DNA of 55,670 nucleotides from Candidatus Geocrenenecus dongiae (GCA_023267855.1 JALNLN010000010.1:1-55670); one strand, 5' to 3'. Positions 44,092 through 53,777 are shown, counted from the stretch's first letter. Program-made: numbers and translations. The notes: generated from the letters alone by a model not told the origin.

Positions 44092-45555
44092 CTATATTTT
44101 TATTAGTTGTGTTGCTGTGCTGGCTATTATCTTTGTTATTGGATAGTTTAGGAATCCCAGTATGATTACTAGTATGATTAATATGCTCATGGGTACAGCC
44201 ATGTTTATTGGAGCATCATGTACCTTTGTAAGGTCATGTCTTGGTTTAAGGAAGAAGATTGCTCTAATCATTCTTAGATAGTATCCTGCTGTTATAGCTG
44301 TATTTGCTATTGCTATAGCTGTGTAAAGTGTTAGACCAGACTCCATGCCTCCTCCAAATATCATCCACTCACTTGCAAACCCTCCTAAAGGTGGTGTTCC
44401 AGCTATTGAGAGTCCTCCCAAAAGCATAGCCATAGCTGTTAAAGGCATTCTAGAAGCTAATCCACCAAGCTTATTCAGATCTCTCTCGTTCAATACATGA
44501 ATTAGCACACCTGAACACATGAAGAGTAAACCTTTAGCAAATCCATGATTTAGTACATGGAATAGTCCTCCAGACACTCCTGTAGGGTTTAATGTTATTA
44601 GACCGAACAATATGTACCCCATCTGGCTTATACTACTGTATGCTAGTAGTCTTTTAACATCTGTCTGTACTAGCGCCATGAACCCTCCCCACAGCATGCT
44701 TAGAAGCGATAATATGGCAAGCATATCTACCATCGACTGTAGTGGCTGGTAGAAGAGTCCTAAGAGTATTCTCGCTACAACGTAGGCTCCTGTCTTTATC
44801 ATTACCCCGCTTAGTAGTACGCTTATCGGCGTAGGTGCTTCAGCGTGAGCATCAGGCAACCAGGTGTGGAACGGGAAGATAGCCATCTTAACAGCAGCAC
44901 CTATAAAGATTAGTGAAGCTATGTAGATATTCTCAGCTCTATCTGTTATTAGAGTTGATAGTTGTGATATCTCTAAACTTCCATAGAGAACGTACATCCA
45001 GATTATTCCAAGTAACATCACTAGAGCACCAGCATGTGTAAATACGAAATACTTGAAACCTATAATTCTCGGTCTTCCTGTACCCCAGTACGCTATCAAG
45101 AAGTAGCTTGGGATGAGCATCAGCTCCCAGAATATGTAGAGTAAGAACAGGTTTGTAGCGAGAACAACCCCAACCATCCCAGCATTAAACATTAGTAGTA
45201 GAGCCATGTAAGCTGGATAGCCATGTTCATGCTCCATATACTTTGTTGAGTATATCGTTGAGAGGAAGCCCATTAAAGTTATTAAGAGCAAGAACGGGTA
45301 ACTGAGGGAATCGAGTAGAAAACCTAGCTTAAGCTGGAATGCAGGTATCCAGTAATATTCTTCATATATAGATACGCCTGAGTATATGTCGTTGAATAAT
45401 AGTATTGTTATTATAAATGGTATCGAAGATGCTGCAACTGCTACAGCATCCACCGACTTCTTGTTTCTAGATGTTACTAGGAAGACTATTGGAGCAAAGA
45501 TTAACTGTATAAATATGGCGATGCTGAGAAGAGAGCTTAGAGAATAGTAGATCAT
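44092..45555 (-). CDS. nuoM: Complex I antiporter-type subunit NuoM
   Basis: The 487-residue membrane protein with about 14 helices belongs to the NuoL/M/N-MrpA/D family of ion-translocating subunits. Landmarks are IFWELMLIPSYFLI with the conserved glutamate, FPFHTWLPDAHAEAPTPISVLLSGVMIKTGAYV with its lysine, RLLAYSSISQMGYI and VLNHGFAKGLLFMCSG. It directly follows nuoL (1 base gap), so both are in one operon. The other complex I subunits are not in the window. Confidence 0.92.
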   Translation of the reverse strand: MIYYSLSSLLSIAIFIQLIFAPIVFLVTSRNKKSVDAVAVAASSIPFIITILLFNDIYSGVSIYEEYYWIPAFQLKLGFLLDSLSYPFLLLITLMGFLSTIYSTKYMEHEHGYPAYMALLLMFNAGMVGVVLATNLFLLYIFWELMLIPSYFLIAYWGTGRPRIIGFKYFVFTHAGALVMLLGIIWMYVLYGSLEISQLSTLITDRAENIYIASLIFIGAAVKMAIFPFHTWLPDAHAEAPTPISVLLSGVMIKTGAYVVARILLGLFYQPLQSMVDMLAILSLLSMLWGGFMALVQTDVKRLLAYSSISQMGYILFGLITLNPTGVSGGLFHVLNHGFAKGLLFMCSGVLIHVLNERDLNKLGGLASRMPLTAMAMLLGGLSIAGTPPLGGFASEWMIFGGGMESGLTLYTAIAIANTAITAGYYLRMIRAIFFLKPRHDLTKVHDAPINMAVPMSILIILVIILGFLNYPITKIIASTATQLIKI

Positions 45556-45556
45556 T

Positions 45557-47476
45557 CTACATCAACCCCCAGAAGATCGCTAAGAGTATTAATAGTAAGA
45601 TCGCTATGCCTATCATTAAACCACTAACATTTATGTTACTACTACCTGTCTGTATATTTCTCGCTATGTTTACAAATCCCTTCACGCCGTCCGCAACTAA
45701 GTAGTTAAATCTATCTATGCCTCCATCTTCAACCCACTTCCTCAAGACAGCAGTGAAGCCGACGAAACCATCTACAATCTTATAATAGAATGCATCAACA
45801 TAGTATCTATTTACGAGTATACGGTGAATGGTTTTTCCTAAACCACCTTCTCTAAACTTTTCTGGAGGTATTTTCTGAGAGAAATAGACTAGGTAGACTA
45901 TTAATGCTCCAGTTAAGATTACTCCTGCAGATGTTAAAAGTGTTTCAAGGCTTGTTGAATGCTTCAGGTGTAGTCCGAAGAAGTCTATAAAACTGTGTGT
46001 AAGTTCAGAATATATTCCAGATAAAGTTGCACCTATAGCTAAGACTATAAGTGGTATCGTCATGACTGGTGGAGATTCGTGTACATGATGGCTTCCATGT
46101 TCAGAATGTTCTACGTGGAATCTAGGTGAGCCCAAGAATATCTTGTATATCCACCTCATTATGTAAATGAATGTAAGTACTGAAGTAAGTGTTATAAGTA
46201 TGTATATGGCAATATGTCCTGATTCTAGTGAAGCTTCTATTATAAGATCCTTACTGAAGAATCCTGAGAATGGTGGGACTCCAGCTAAAGCTAGTGCTCC
46301 TACTAATGATGTTGTGAAAGTTATCGGCATATGCTTGGCTAATCCACCCATCTTATCTATATTCGTCGTTCCAACAGCATGCATAACTGAGCCGGCTGCA
46401 AGAAAGAGGAGAGCTTTGAAGAGTGAGTGGTTCAGTATGTGGAATGTGCTTGCAGTCCAAGCTAGCTCAGAGGCTAGTCCAAGAGATGCTAGCATGAGTC
46501 CAAGCTGGCTGATAGTTGAGTAAGCTACAACTCTCTTTACATCCGTCATCACTAAGCCCATAGTTGCGGCGAAGAAAGCTGTAACCGCACCTATGTAGGC
46601 CACTATCTGGTACCACTGAGAAAGCATGAGAGGTGGGAATTCTTCAAAAGGTATAACAGTTAATGTTAAACGTGCTGTAAGATATATTCCAGCTTTAACC
46701 ATCGTTGCTGCATGGATTAATGCGCTTACAGGTGTAGGTCCTTCCATAGCATCTGGAAGCCATACATGTAACGGTATTTGAGCAGATTTTCCTACAGCTC
46801 CTCCGAATATCAATAACAGTATCGTAGTTAACAGTGTTAGATTTATCGTTCCCTCCTTGAATCCATGAGAGAGAGCGTGCGTAACTTCAGAATACTTAAA
46901 TGTTCCAAACATTGCGTAAATTATCACAACACCTATCAACATCAATACATCACCGATCCTAGTAGTCACGAATGCTTTAATTCCAGCGTGTGCTGCTTCA
47001 GGCTTCTTATAATAGAATCCTATCAATGCATATGAGCATAGACCAACTATCTCCCAGAAGATGTAGAGTTGGAGGAAGTTGTCTGCCATTACAAGCCCTG
47101 TCATACCTCCGATAAAGAATACCATGAAGAAGTAGTATCTCGGTAAACCTTCTTCATGAGCCATGTAGCCAACTGAGTATAGTATTATCCATGCACCGAT
47201 AAATGTAGCAATACATGCCATCATAACAGATAGTGGATCTATGAGGACACCTGCTTCCACGAAGCCTCTAGATGTAGGGATCCAGGGAAGAGTCTCAGTC
47301 CAAGATTTCCCTCCCCAGACATCTGGTATCATGGAGAGAGCGAAGAGTGATGAGATGAATGTGATCGTGACGGAATATGCTTCACCTACACGTTTACCTA
47401 GCTTGAAGAATAATGGGACGAGAGTAGATCCAGCAAGAGGTATAATCCAACATAACCAAGCTGCGTATGGCAACAA
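45557..47476 (-). CDS. nuoL: Complex I antiporter-type subunit NuoL
   Basis: The 639-residue membrane protein has the NuoL family landmarks IDPLSVMMACIATFIG, IFWEIVGLCSYALIGFYYKKPEAAHAGIKAFVTTRIGD (in pieces), IPLHVWLPDAMEGPTPVSALIHAATMVKAGIYL, RVVAYSTISQLGLM and ILNHSLFKALLFLAAG. The conserved glutamate and lysines of the ion path are present. A longer C-terminal part with the lateral helix is expected and is seen in IHRILVNRYYVDAFYY. It heads the nuoL-nuoM pair. Confidence 0.93.
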   Translation of the reverse strand: MLPYAAWLCWIIPLAGSTLVPLFFKLGKRVGEAYSVTITFISSLFALSMIPDVWGGKSWTETLPWIPTSRGFVEAGVLIDPLSVMMACIATFIGAWIILYSVGYMAHEEGLPRYYFFMVFFIGGMTGLVMADNFLQLYIFWEIVGLCSYALIGFYYKKPEAAHAGIKAFVTTRIGDVLMLIGVVIIYAMFGTFKYSEVTHALSHGFKEGTINLTLLTTILLLIFGGAVGKSAQIPLHVWLPDAMEGPTPVSALIHAATMVKAGIYLTARLTLTVIPFEEFPPLMLSQWYQIVAYIGAVTAFFAATMGLVMTDVKRVVAYSTISQLGLMLASLGLASELAWTASTFHILNHSLFKALLFLAAGSVMHAVGTTNIDKMGGLAKHMPITFTTSLVGALALAGVPPFSGFFSKDLIIEASLESGHIAIYILITLTSVLTFIYIMRWIYKIFLGSPRFHVEHSEHGSHHVHESPPVMTIPLIVLAIGATLSGIYSELTHSFIDFFGLHLKHSTSLETLLTSAGVILTGALIVYLVYFSQKIPPEKFREGGLGKTIHRILVNRYYVDAFYYKIVDGFVGFTAVLRKWVEDGGIDRFNYLVADGVKGFVNIARNIQTGSSNINVSGLMIGIAILLLILLAIFWGLM

Positions 47477-47657
47477 CTATATCCACCCTCAACCTCAACA
47501 AAAATATAATCAACCCTATTTAACTATAAAATCTAAATAAATCTACGCCTATGGATGAGAGCTGAGCTAAAATTTCTAATACTCAACAGCCTTGATTTTT
47601 GAAGAATAAATTCTTAGGTTTATGTTTTTATAATGTTCTTCGTTTCTTTTACGTAAA

Positions 47658-48521
47658 TTGAGAGGCAGGGTTTTCTATATTCTCCAGGGAGGTCTCGCAG
47701 GATTCTTCTTCGGAACATCCGCCATCTTTATCCGCTATCTTCCCTACATGGATTCTTTCATGATTGGTTTTTACCGTCTTGTAATTGCATCTCTAATACT
47801 TACATTTTTTGGAATATTCTTTCTCAGAGAAGATCTTTTGAAAGCTTTTAAGATGGGTGGTTTCAGATTGATTGTTCTGGGATTTGTGATAGGACTCCAC
47901 TTTGTAACGTATATCGATTCTGTAAAGAATACTACCGTTATGAATGCTACTGTCATCACGAACACCACGCCAATTTTCGCAATAATATTTTCCGTAATCT
48001 TCTACAAGCACATTCCAAGCTTAAAGAGTATCATGGGGATAATCTCTTCGACAATAGGTATCATCATAATCTTCTCAACTTCTCTAACATTCACTTCAAA
48101 TATCTTAGGAGATTTCGAAGCACTACTAGCTGCTATATTCTGGGCAGTATACTTAATTTATGGAAAATCTTTAAGGAGCATAGCTAACCCATTTGCTACG
48201 ATGATACTCGTCTACGTTTCATCAAGCTTACTGCTCTATGTCTTTGGATTCCTTTTTGGTTCACCTAGATTGTTTACTTTAAGTGAGCTTCCACCGATAC
48301 TAGGTCTAGCAATACTTCCAACTACTTTAGGTCACACACTCTCATTTAGTTCTCTCAAAGGATTGCAGCCATACCAGACAGCTATACTATCCCTACTAGA
48401 ACCAATAGTTTCAACAATCCTAGCTATCCCTCTATTCGGAGAAGTACCTACAGCTGTAGCAGTAATAGGGTCAATACTGGTCTTTGCTGGAATATATCTT
48501 ACCGTAAGTAGTGAGAAGTAA
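47658..48521 (+). CDS. EamA/DMT-family transporter
   Basis: The 287-residue product has ten hydrophobic segments arranged as two repeats of five, the layout of the drug/metabolite transporter superfamily. FFFGTSAIFIRYLPYMDSFMIGFYRLVIASLIL begins repeat 1 (in pieces), and LLAAIFWAVYLIYGKSL begins repeat 2. The substrate cannot be predicted. The start is TTG at 47658. It is divergent from nuoL. Confidence 0.88.
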   Translation: MRGRVFYILQGGLAGFFFGTSAIFIRYLPYMDSFMIGFYRLVIASLILTFFGIFFLREDLLKAFKMGGFRLIVLGFVIGLHFVTYIDSVKNTTVMNATVITNTTPIFAIIFSVIFYKHIPSLKSIMGIISSTIGIIIIFSTSLTFTSNILGDFEALLAAIFWAVYLIYGKSLRSIANPFATMILVYVSSSLLLYVFGFLFGSPRLFTLSELPPILGLAILPTTLGHTLSFSSLKGLQPYQTAILSLLEPIVSTILAIPLFGEVPTAVAVIGSILVFAGIYLTVSSEK

Positions 48522-48531
48522 TCTTAAAGTG

Positions 48532-49494
48532 TTAAACTTGTAGTTCTCTAGCATATTTCTTCAATAGAGCATATGTTGCTGCATTGTCTTGTACTGCTAA
48601 TCCAACACTCTTGAAAATAGTTATTTCTTCAGATGTAGTTCTACCAGGTTTTACTCCTAGTAGAATTTCTCCAAGCTCACCATGTATCTTATCCTTTGAG
48701 TATCTTCCCTCTTTTATCGGTATTATTATGTCTCCCGCTTCTGAAAGCGCTGCCTCCATGTTATCTACAACTACTTTAGAATCTATTATCGTCTCTGTAT
48801 CTAGTTCTCTCATTTCAGGTGTGTAAGCGCCAATAGCATTTATATGTGTTCCAGGTTTAATCCATTCTCTCTTAACAACTGGTTCCCTACTGGTGGTCGC
48901 TGTCACTATAATGTCTGCTTCTTCTATAGCTTTTTTAGCTGAATCCGTAACCTCTACTTCTACTCCAATTTTTTCTCTAATTTCTTCACCATATTTCACA
49001 GCCTTCTCAACAATCACGTCATATGCGACTATCTTCTGTATATTTCTTACTTCACATACACCTATTGTCTGTGTTCTTGCTTGGTAACCACACCCTATAA
49101 CTGCAAGCACCTTAGAATCTTTTCTTGAAAGATATTTTGTGGCCACAGCGCTTGCTGCCCCGGTTCTTAGGGCTGTCAAGTATCTTGCCTCGATCAATGC
49201 TACTGGTACACCCTTAACAGCGTCTGCAACAATTATTACAGCATGTATAGTTGGGATCCCTCTACCTACATTTTCAGGATAGACTGAGACTATTTTGTTT
49301 GTATAAATCTTAAAGTCTTCTATTAGGCATGGCATGGAAAGTATGTCGCCATTATATCTCTCGCTGCTAACTCTACTTCTAAGAGGAGCTTTAACCTTAC
49401 CCATCGCTAAAAGCTTAAACCCTTCTTCTACAGCTTCTATAACATCCTTCATATCTAGCATCCTTTCAACATCATGATCAGATAGAAACAACAT
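48532..49494 (-). CDS. Ornithine cyclodeaminase/mu-crystallin family dehydrogenase
   Basis: About 320 residues. Family features are FLSDHDVERMLDMKDVIEAVEEGFKLLAMGK at the start (in pieces), the substrate-binding ALRTGAASAVATKYLS, the NAD-binding LAVIGCGYQARTQ and a C-terminal FKSVGLAVQD. Members include ornithine cyclodeaminase, archaeal alanine dehydrogenase and ketimine reductase; which one applies cannot be told. The ATG at 49494 is preferred over one at 49524, whose extra residues (MFWYGWCGLL) are not part of the fold. Confidence 0.88.
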   Translation of the reverse strand: MLFLSDHDVERMLDMKDVIEAVEEGFKLLAMGKVKAPLRSRVSSERYNGDILSMPCLIEDFKIYTNKIVSVYPENVGRGIPTIHAVIIVADAVKGVPVALIEARYLTALRTGAASAVATKYLSRKDSKVLAVIGCGYQARTQTIGVCEVRNIQKIVAYDVIVEKAVKYGEEIREKIGVEVEVTDSAKKAIEEADIIVTATTSREPVVKREWIKPGTHINAIGAYTPEMRELDTETIIDSKVVVDNMEAALSEAGDIIIPIKEGRYSKDKIHGELGEILLGVKPGRTTSEEITIFKSVGLAVQDNAATYALLKKYARELQV

Positions 49495-49574
49495 GAGTAG
49501 CCCACACCATCCATACCAGAACATTCAGGGTCATAAACATTTAGTAAGAGGAAGGTTAGTAAGAATGTACGGGA

Positions 49575-51842
49575 ATGCTGTCAGAGTTTATGCATAGAAT
49601 CTCAAGAAGATCTTATGTTATTATGATTATGGTAATTGTGGTTTTGGTTTTCACATCTCAGACCCACGTTATATCTGAAGAAGTGCATAAGATAGAGAAT
49701 TCATTCAGTAAAGACAAAGTAAACTATGATATAGAATTTCTTCGAGAAAACTATATCTCGAGAAGGCTCTACAAATTATTGTTAGATGTAAGTGTCCCAG
49801 AAATCCATGTAGATAATTTATGGAGTGTAAAAGATAATCTAGGTAGAAGTATAGATGGATCGGGGATAGCTGTAGGCATAATCGATACTGGGATAGATTA
49901 CACCCATCCAGATTTCTACTTCAAAAATGGGTCAACAAAGATTCTAGCAATATGGGATCAAACTGTTAATGGGAAACCTCCAAAGAACTTTAACTATGGA
50001 TACGAATGTACTAAAGACGATATAGAATCAAGGACATGTCCGACAAATGATATTGTAGGTCATGGCACACATGTAGCATCCATAGCTGCTGGATCCGGTA
50101 GAGCTGGACCTTATAGAGGTGTCGCGCCTGGAGCTTCTCTAATAATAGTTAAAAGCGGTGGACCTGCATGTAATGGAACTAGCTGGTATATGAGTGAAGC
50201 AGAAATCATAGATGGTTTGATGTATATAGCTGAAAAAGCCCGTGAACTCGGTGTTAGAACTGTGGTAAACTTGAGTCTGGGAACAGATCTAGGTGGACAT
50301 GACGGTTCCTCGCCACTCGAGTACGTTATCGAGAAGCTTGTAGATGAAGGTATTATAGTAGTCGTAGCAGCAGGAAATTCTGCAGAAGATGATATACATG
50401 CAATAGGCTATATAGAAGAAGGAAAGAAGATTGAAGTTAAATGGTTTATACCTCCTGAAACATCTTCTTTTGGATTTTCTTTATGGCTTGATCGGGGAGA
50501 CATAGTTAAGCTGACATTAAAAACACCCAGTGGAATAAGTGTGAAAAGTCCTACGAGAAATCTGATACTAGATAATCTAACAATATCTATTACGGAAAAC
50601 ATTTATAGAGATTCAGTTGAATGGTTGATTGAGCTTTACTCAAACAGTAGTTTAGAAAGTGGTGTGTGGAGTCTAGAGATAGAATTTCTGAAGAATGTTG
50701 GAGAAAAAATCTGGCATGCATGGATAGATAGCGATACATGTTCATATCTCAGTGAAAGAATACTTCCAGGAGAAGGATACATTATCACAAACAATTACAC
50801 AGTATCTATACCAGCAACTTCTCCGAAAACAATATCTGTAGGTGGATATGTAACAAAGAATACCTGGGTAAACTATAAAGGAGAAGTACTTAACACTAGG
50901 TATAATATCGATGAACTACTAGAGTTTAGTGGAAGAGGGCCGACGAGAGATGGACGTGTAAAGCCAGATATAACTGCTCCTGGATCTGTTATCGTAGCTG
51001 CGAAACCTACCTCGGAACCATCTTCAATTTCAGACATAAATAGATACTATACGGTTAAGCATGGAACAAGCATGGCTTCACCTCACGTCGCAGGTTTAGT
51101 AGCACTCATACTACAGATAAACCCTCACGCTACTTACGAAAATGTTATAAGTATACTTAAGACTTCAGCTCGTTGGAATGAGGATTGGGGTCAGAGACCT
51201 AGAAATGATTGGGGTTGGGGTAAAGTAGATGGAAGAATAATCTATTGGTTAAATATTTCGTTCAACATACCTTCAGCCCTCGATGAAATAGAATTTTCAA
51301 TAGATAATGAAACGATAACAATTAGTGGAAATAAGAATTACAGTACATTTTTCCTGAAGGGTACAAGCCACCAGCTCAGAGTAAGAGATGTGATAGAAAT
51401 CGGTGAGTATGTAAGATACGTTACGGAAAAGCCTTTCTATGAAATTGTGAATGATAGTAATATTGAAGTAAGATATTTTGCTGAATATTATCTTAAAGTT
51501 TTATCGGAACTTGGAGGCGAGGTAGGTAGTGGATGGTATAGACATGGAGAGATCGCTAAATTTACAGCAAGAGAATACGTTTTCCCAATAGGATTAGAAG
51601 TACTCTTCAAACCAATCTACAGATTATCACACTGGATAGATGAAGAAGGTAGAATACTTAAAGGAAACTGGATAACTATGGATTCACCGCATACAGTTAA
51701 AGCCATATACATCGAAGACTATGGATTAGTTTACACGGGATGGGTAATACTATTAACATCTCTCCTAATATCTATATCGATACTCTACAGATTGTTCAAG
51801 ACCAGTTATAAGAGTGTACAGATTAAATTTACAGAAACATAA
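49575..51842 (+). CDS. Secreted subtilisin-family (S8) protease with C-terminal membrane anchor
   Basis: The 755-residue product has a signal segment (about 13-30) and a subtilase domain with catalytic D104 (GIIDTGIDYTHPDF), H163 (DIVGHGTHVASI), oxyanion N268 (AAGNSA) and S499 (HGTSMASPHVAG). A beta-rich insert lies between N268 and S499. After the catalytic domain comes a module with GGEVGSGWYRHGEIAKFTA (about 655-680), shared with the M6 protease at 38-40 kb, and a final membrane helix (about 720-740). It should be a cell-surface endopeptidase. It stands alone on its strand. Confidence 0.93.
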   Translation: MLSEFMHRISRRSYVIMIMVIVVLVFTSQTHVISEEVHKIENSFSKDKVNYDIEFLRENYISRRLYKLLLDVSVPEIHVDNLWSVKDNLGRSIDGSGIAVGIIDTGIDYTHPDFYFKNGSTKILAIWDQTVNGKPPKNFNYGYECTKDDIESRTCPTNDIVGHGTHVASIAAGSGRAGPYRGVAPGASLIIVKSGGPACNGTSWYMSEAEIIDGLMYIAEKARELGVRTVVNLSLGTDLGGHDGSSPLEYVIEKLVDEGIIVVVAAGNSAEDDIHAIGYIEEGKKIEVKWFIPPETSSFGFSLWLDRGDIVKLTLKTPSGISVKSPTRNLILDNLTISITENIYRDSVEWLIELYSNSSLESGVWSLEIEFLKNVGEKIWHAWIDSDTCSYLSERILPGEGYIITNNYTVSIPATSPKTISVGGYVTKNTWVNYKGEVLNTRYNIDELLEFSGRGPTRDGRVKPDITAPGSVIVAAKPTSEPSSISDINRYYTVKHGTSMASPHVAGLVALILQINPHATYENVISILKTSARWNEDWGQRPRNDWGWGKVDGRIIYWLNISFNIPSALDEIEFSIDNETITISGNKNYSTFFLKGTSHQLRVRDVIEIGEYVRYVTEKPFYEIVNDSNIEVRYFAEYYLKVLSELGGEVGSGWYRHGEIAKFTAREYVFPIGLEVLFKPIYRLSHWIDEEGRILKGNWITMDSPHTVKAIYIEDYGLVYTGWVILLTSLLISISILYRLFKTSYKSVQIKFTET

Positions 51843-51908
51843 GTTTTTCTATTTTGTTGAAAGAGAACGATATTCTTATAGATGACCTTTATTAATTTAT
51901 TGCTTGTT

Positions 51909-52160
51909 ATGGTTGAGGCGAGATACATCGTTAAAGTTATGTCTTCTGAGAAATCTATACGTGTAAGTAGAGAAATAGTAGAGCAGCTTAAGAATAGTCT
52001 CGGATCAAAGATGATTCAGAGAATGAAGAAAGAATACGTAGAATGTCCAGTAGCTAACAAGAGAGTCTCCTTCCTAGAATGCTATTCATGTACATCTTTC
52101 ATAAGAAGAATCAGAGGTGAAGTTCATTGTGCTGGAATAGAGTTCAAGTTAAAAACGTGA
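51909..52160 (+). CDS. Small archaeal protein with four cysteines
   Basis: The product is 83 residues from ATG 51909 (MVEARYIVKVM). The frame also reads upstream to 51882, but that part is hydrophobic and unlikely. Four cysteines, in EYVECPVANKRVSF, LECYSCTS and VHCAG, could bind zinc. Family unknown. Its TGA overlaps a GTG of a short frame (GTGA), and the LSm gene follows 90 bases on, so it may be part of an RNA-related operon. Confidence 0.6.
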   Translation: MVEARYIVKVMSSEKSIRVSREIVEQLKNSLGSKMIQRMKKEYVECPVANKRVSFLECYSCTSFIRRIRGEVHCAGIEFKLKT

Positions 52161-52249
52161 AAGAAGAAAAAATTCAAGCTATGTTTTTAGCAACAATAGA
52201 AACACATAAATACCATATGGAGAAAGCTTACATAGAAAAGGTGTACTAG
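52157..52249 (+). CDS. Possible 30-residue peptide, translationally linked
   Basis: A GTG overlapping the previous stop (GTGA) opens a frame encoding KEEKIQAMFLATIETHK and ending in EKAYIEKVY. It ends one base before the TTG of the LSm gene, so it exactly fills the gap. The tidy fit suggests translational coupling, but 30 codons could be chance. Confidence 0.3.
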   Translation: MKEEKIQAMFLATIETHKYHMEKAYIEKVY

Positions 52250-52250
52250 A

Positions 52251-52703
52251 TTGGCTGCAATAGCTTCGAAAAGATTTAGTGATGAGTTTTCATCTATGCT
52301 AGATAAACAGGTACGTGTCGAGCTATCTGGAGGAATATCTTTCGAAGGTAAGCTAACAGCATACAATCCTACAGATTATAGTCTATGGCTTGTAGACGCC
52401 AGAGACAATACTGGTAAACATTTTCCAAAGATCTTTATTTCCGGAAGAAGCATAACATTCATAGAAGTTCTAGAGGCTGGTGTAAGTCTTGAGAAGCTTG
52501 CAGAGAAGCTCAACAAAGTATTTCCAAACATGGTTAAATATATACGTGAAGCAGACGTCATACTCGTAATGGATAGAATAAGAGTTACGAAAGACGGTGT
52601 AGTAGAAGGAAGCGGTCCAGCAGCTGAAAGAGTACAAAAAATTTACGAAGAATTCATGAAAGAAGTTTATGGAGACGAATACCATAAAGAGAAGAAAGAA
52701 TGA
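52251..52703 (+). CDS. Sm-like (LSm) protein with C-terminal domain, SmAP3-like
   Basis: The 150-residue product starts with an Sm fold: FSSMLDKQVRVELSGGISFEGKLTAYNPTDYSLWLVDA (in pieces) and KIFISGRSITFIEVL. Residues about 78-150 add an alpha/beta domain (LEKLAEKLNKVFPNMVKYIREADVILVMDRIRV, in pieces), the two-domain layout known from crenarchaeal SmAP3. Sm-like rings bind U-rich RNA. The start is TTG at 52251 after GGTG. It forms a likely operon with the four-cysteine protein upstream. Confidence 0.85.
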   Translation: MAAIASKRFSDEFSSMLDKQVRVELSGGISFEGKLTAYNPTDYSLWLVDARDNTGKHFPKIFISGRSITFIEVLEAGVSLEKLAEKLNKVFPNMVKYIREADVILVMDRIRVTKDGVVEGSGPAAERVQKIYEEFMKEVYGDEYHKEKKE

Positions 52704-52835
52704 TAATCTACTGGAGAACACTCTCTTAAAAAGTACCACAGAATAGAATAACCCGAATAATATTAATGCTTTTCTTAAGAATTCTAAATAGAAGTTATCT
52801 TAAAATCATGGATGAACTGAAAGATCTTATAGACA

Positions 52836-53777
52836 TTGGATTTAAAAGTTCTAGATATATTTGCTGGTGCTGGAGGCTTTAGTTTAGGGTTTAGAGAGAA
52901 TGTTGTAGCAGCAATAGAGAATCATCCACACATAGTTAAGAGTTATAGAGCGAATTTTCCAAACGTTACTCTTTTTGCAGAAGATGTCAAGAGAGTGTGT
53001 GGTAGAGATATAGTTTCATGTGTTGGGAAGATAGATATCGTGATAGGTGGTCCTCCATGCGAACCATTCACAAGCATGAACACAAGAAGAATGAAGGATC
53101 CATACGATAGATTGTTTACAGATTCTCAAGGTAGACTTATATTAGAGTTTATAAGACTTGTTGATGAGCTTAGACCAAAACTTTACATACTTGAAAATGT
53201 TCCAGAACTTATAACAGAACCTCTAGGAATGATGTTAAAGAAACTATTCAATAGGATTGGATATGAAGCATATTTCAATATTATAGATGCAGAGAAGTAT
53301 GGTGTCCCATCAAGACGTAGAAGAGTATTCATCTCAAATATAGAGATCGATTTATCTGGTATGGAGGAAGAACCTGAGAAGACTGGAAAAATCCTGGGAG
53401 ACATGCCTCCGATAGGATCTCTCCCAAATCATAAACTTGTTAGCGTAGGAAAGGTTAGATTACAGAAGATTAAGAAGTTGAGGTGGGGTGAAGCTCTCTT
53501 CAAATTTCGTGATTCTGAAGGTCATGTTAGATTCAACTGGCTAAGACTCCACCCGGAGAAGATCGCTCCCACAATATACGGTAAAGCTAGATTCATACAT
53601 CCGTATGAAGATCGTTTACTAACGGTTAGGGAGCAGGCCAGACTTATGACATTTCCAGACAGCCACGTCTTTTATGGAGGTGTTGATAGACAATTCGATC
53701 AAGTAGGTGAAGCCGTTCCACCTAAACTATCTTCAAAAATAGCTAAGATAACGTATAGAAAAATCAGTGAACTGTAA
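52836..53777 (+). CDS. DNA cytosine-5 methyltransferase (orphan)
   Basis: The 313-residue enzyme carries the C5-MTase motifs in order: I (VLDIFAGAGGFSLGF, AdoMet site), IV with the catalytic cysteine (IGGPPCEPFTS, where most have PPCQxFS), VI (LYILENVPE), VIII (SRRRRVFIS) and X (QVGEAVPPKL). The target-recognition region between VIII and X (about 185-255) is short, so the site recognised is unknown. No restriction gene lies nearby. The start is TTG at 52836; an ATG at 52809 is in another frame. It converges with the L31e gene. Confidence 0.9.
   Translation: MDLKVLDIFAGAGGFSLGFRENVVAAIENHPHIVKSYRANFPNVTLFAEDVKRVCGRDIVSCVGKIDIVIGGPPCEPFTSMNTRRMKDPYDRLFTDSQGRLILEFIRLVDELRPKLYILENVPELITEPLGMMLKKLFNRIGYEAYFNIIDAEKYGVPSRRRRVFISNIEIDLSGMEEEPEKTGKILGDMPPIGSLPNHKLVSVGKVRLQKIKKLRWGEALFKFRDSEGHVRFNWLRLHPEKIAPTIYGKARFIHPYEDRLLTVREQARLMTFPDSHVFYGGVDRQFDQVGEAVPPKLSSKIAKITYRKISEL

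Noticed and set aside
52809-52881. Short frame starting at the ATG at 52809
   Set aside because: It overlaps the methyltransferase start in another frame, is 24 codons and has no family pattern.
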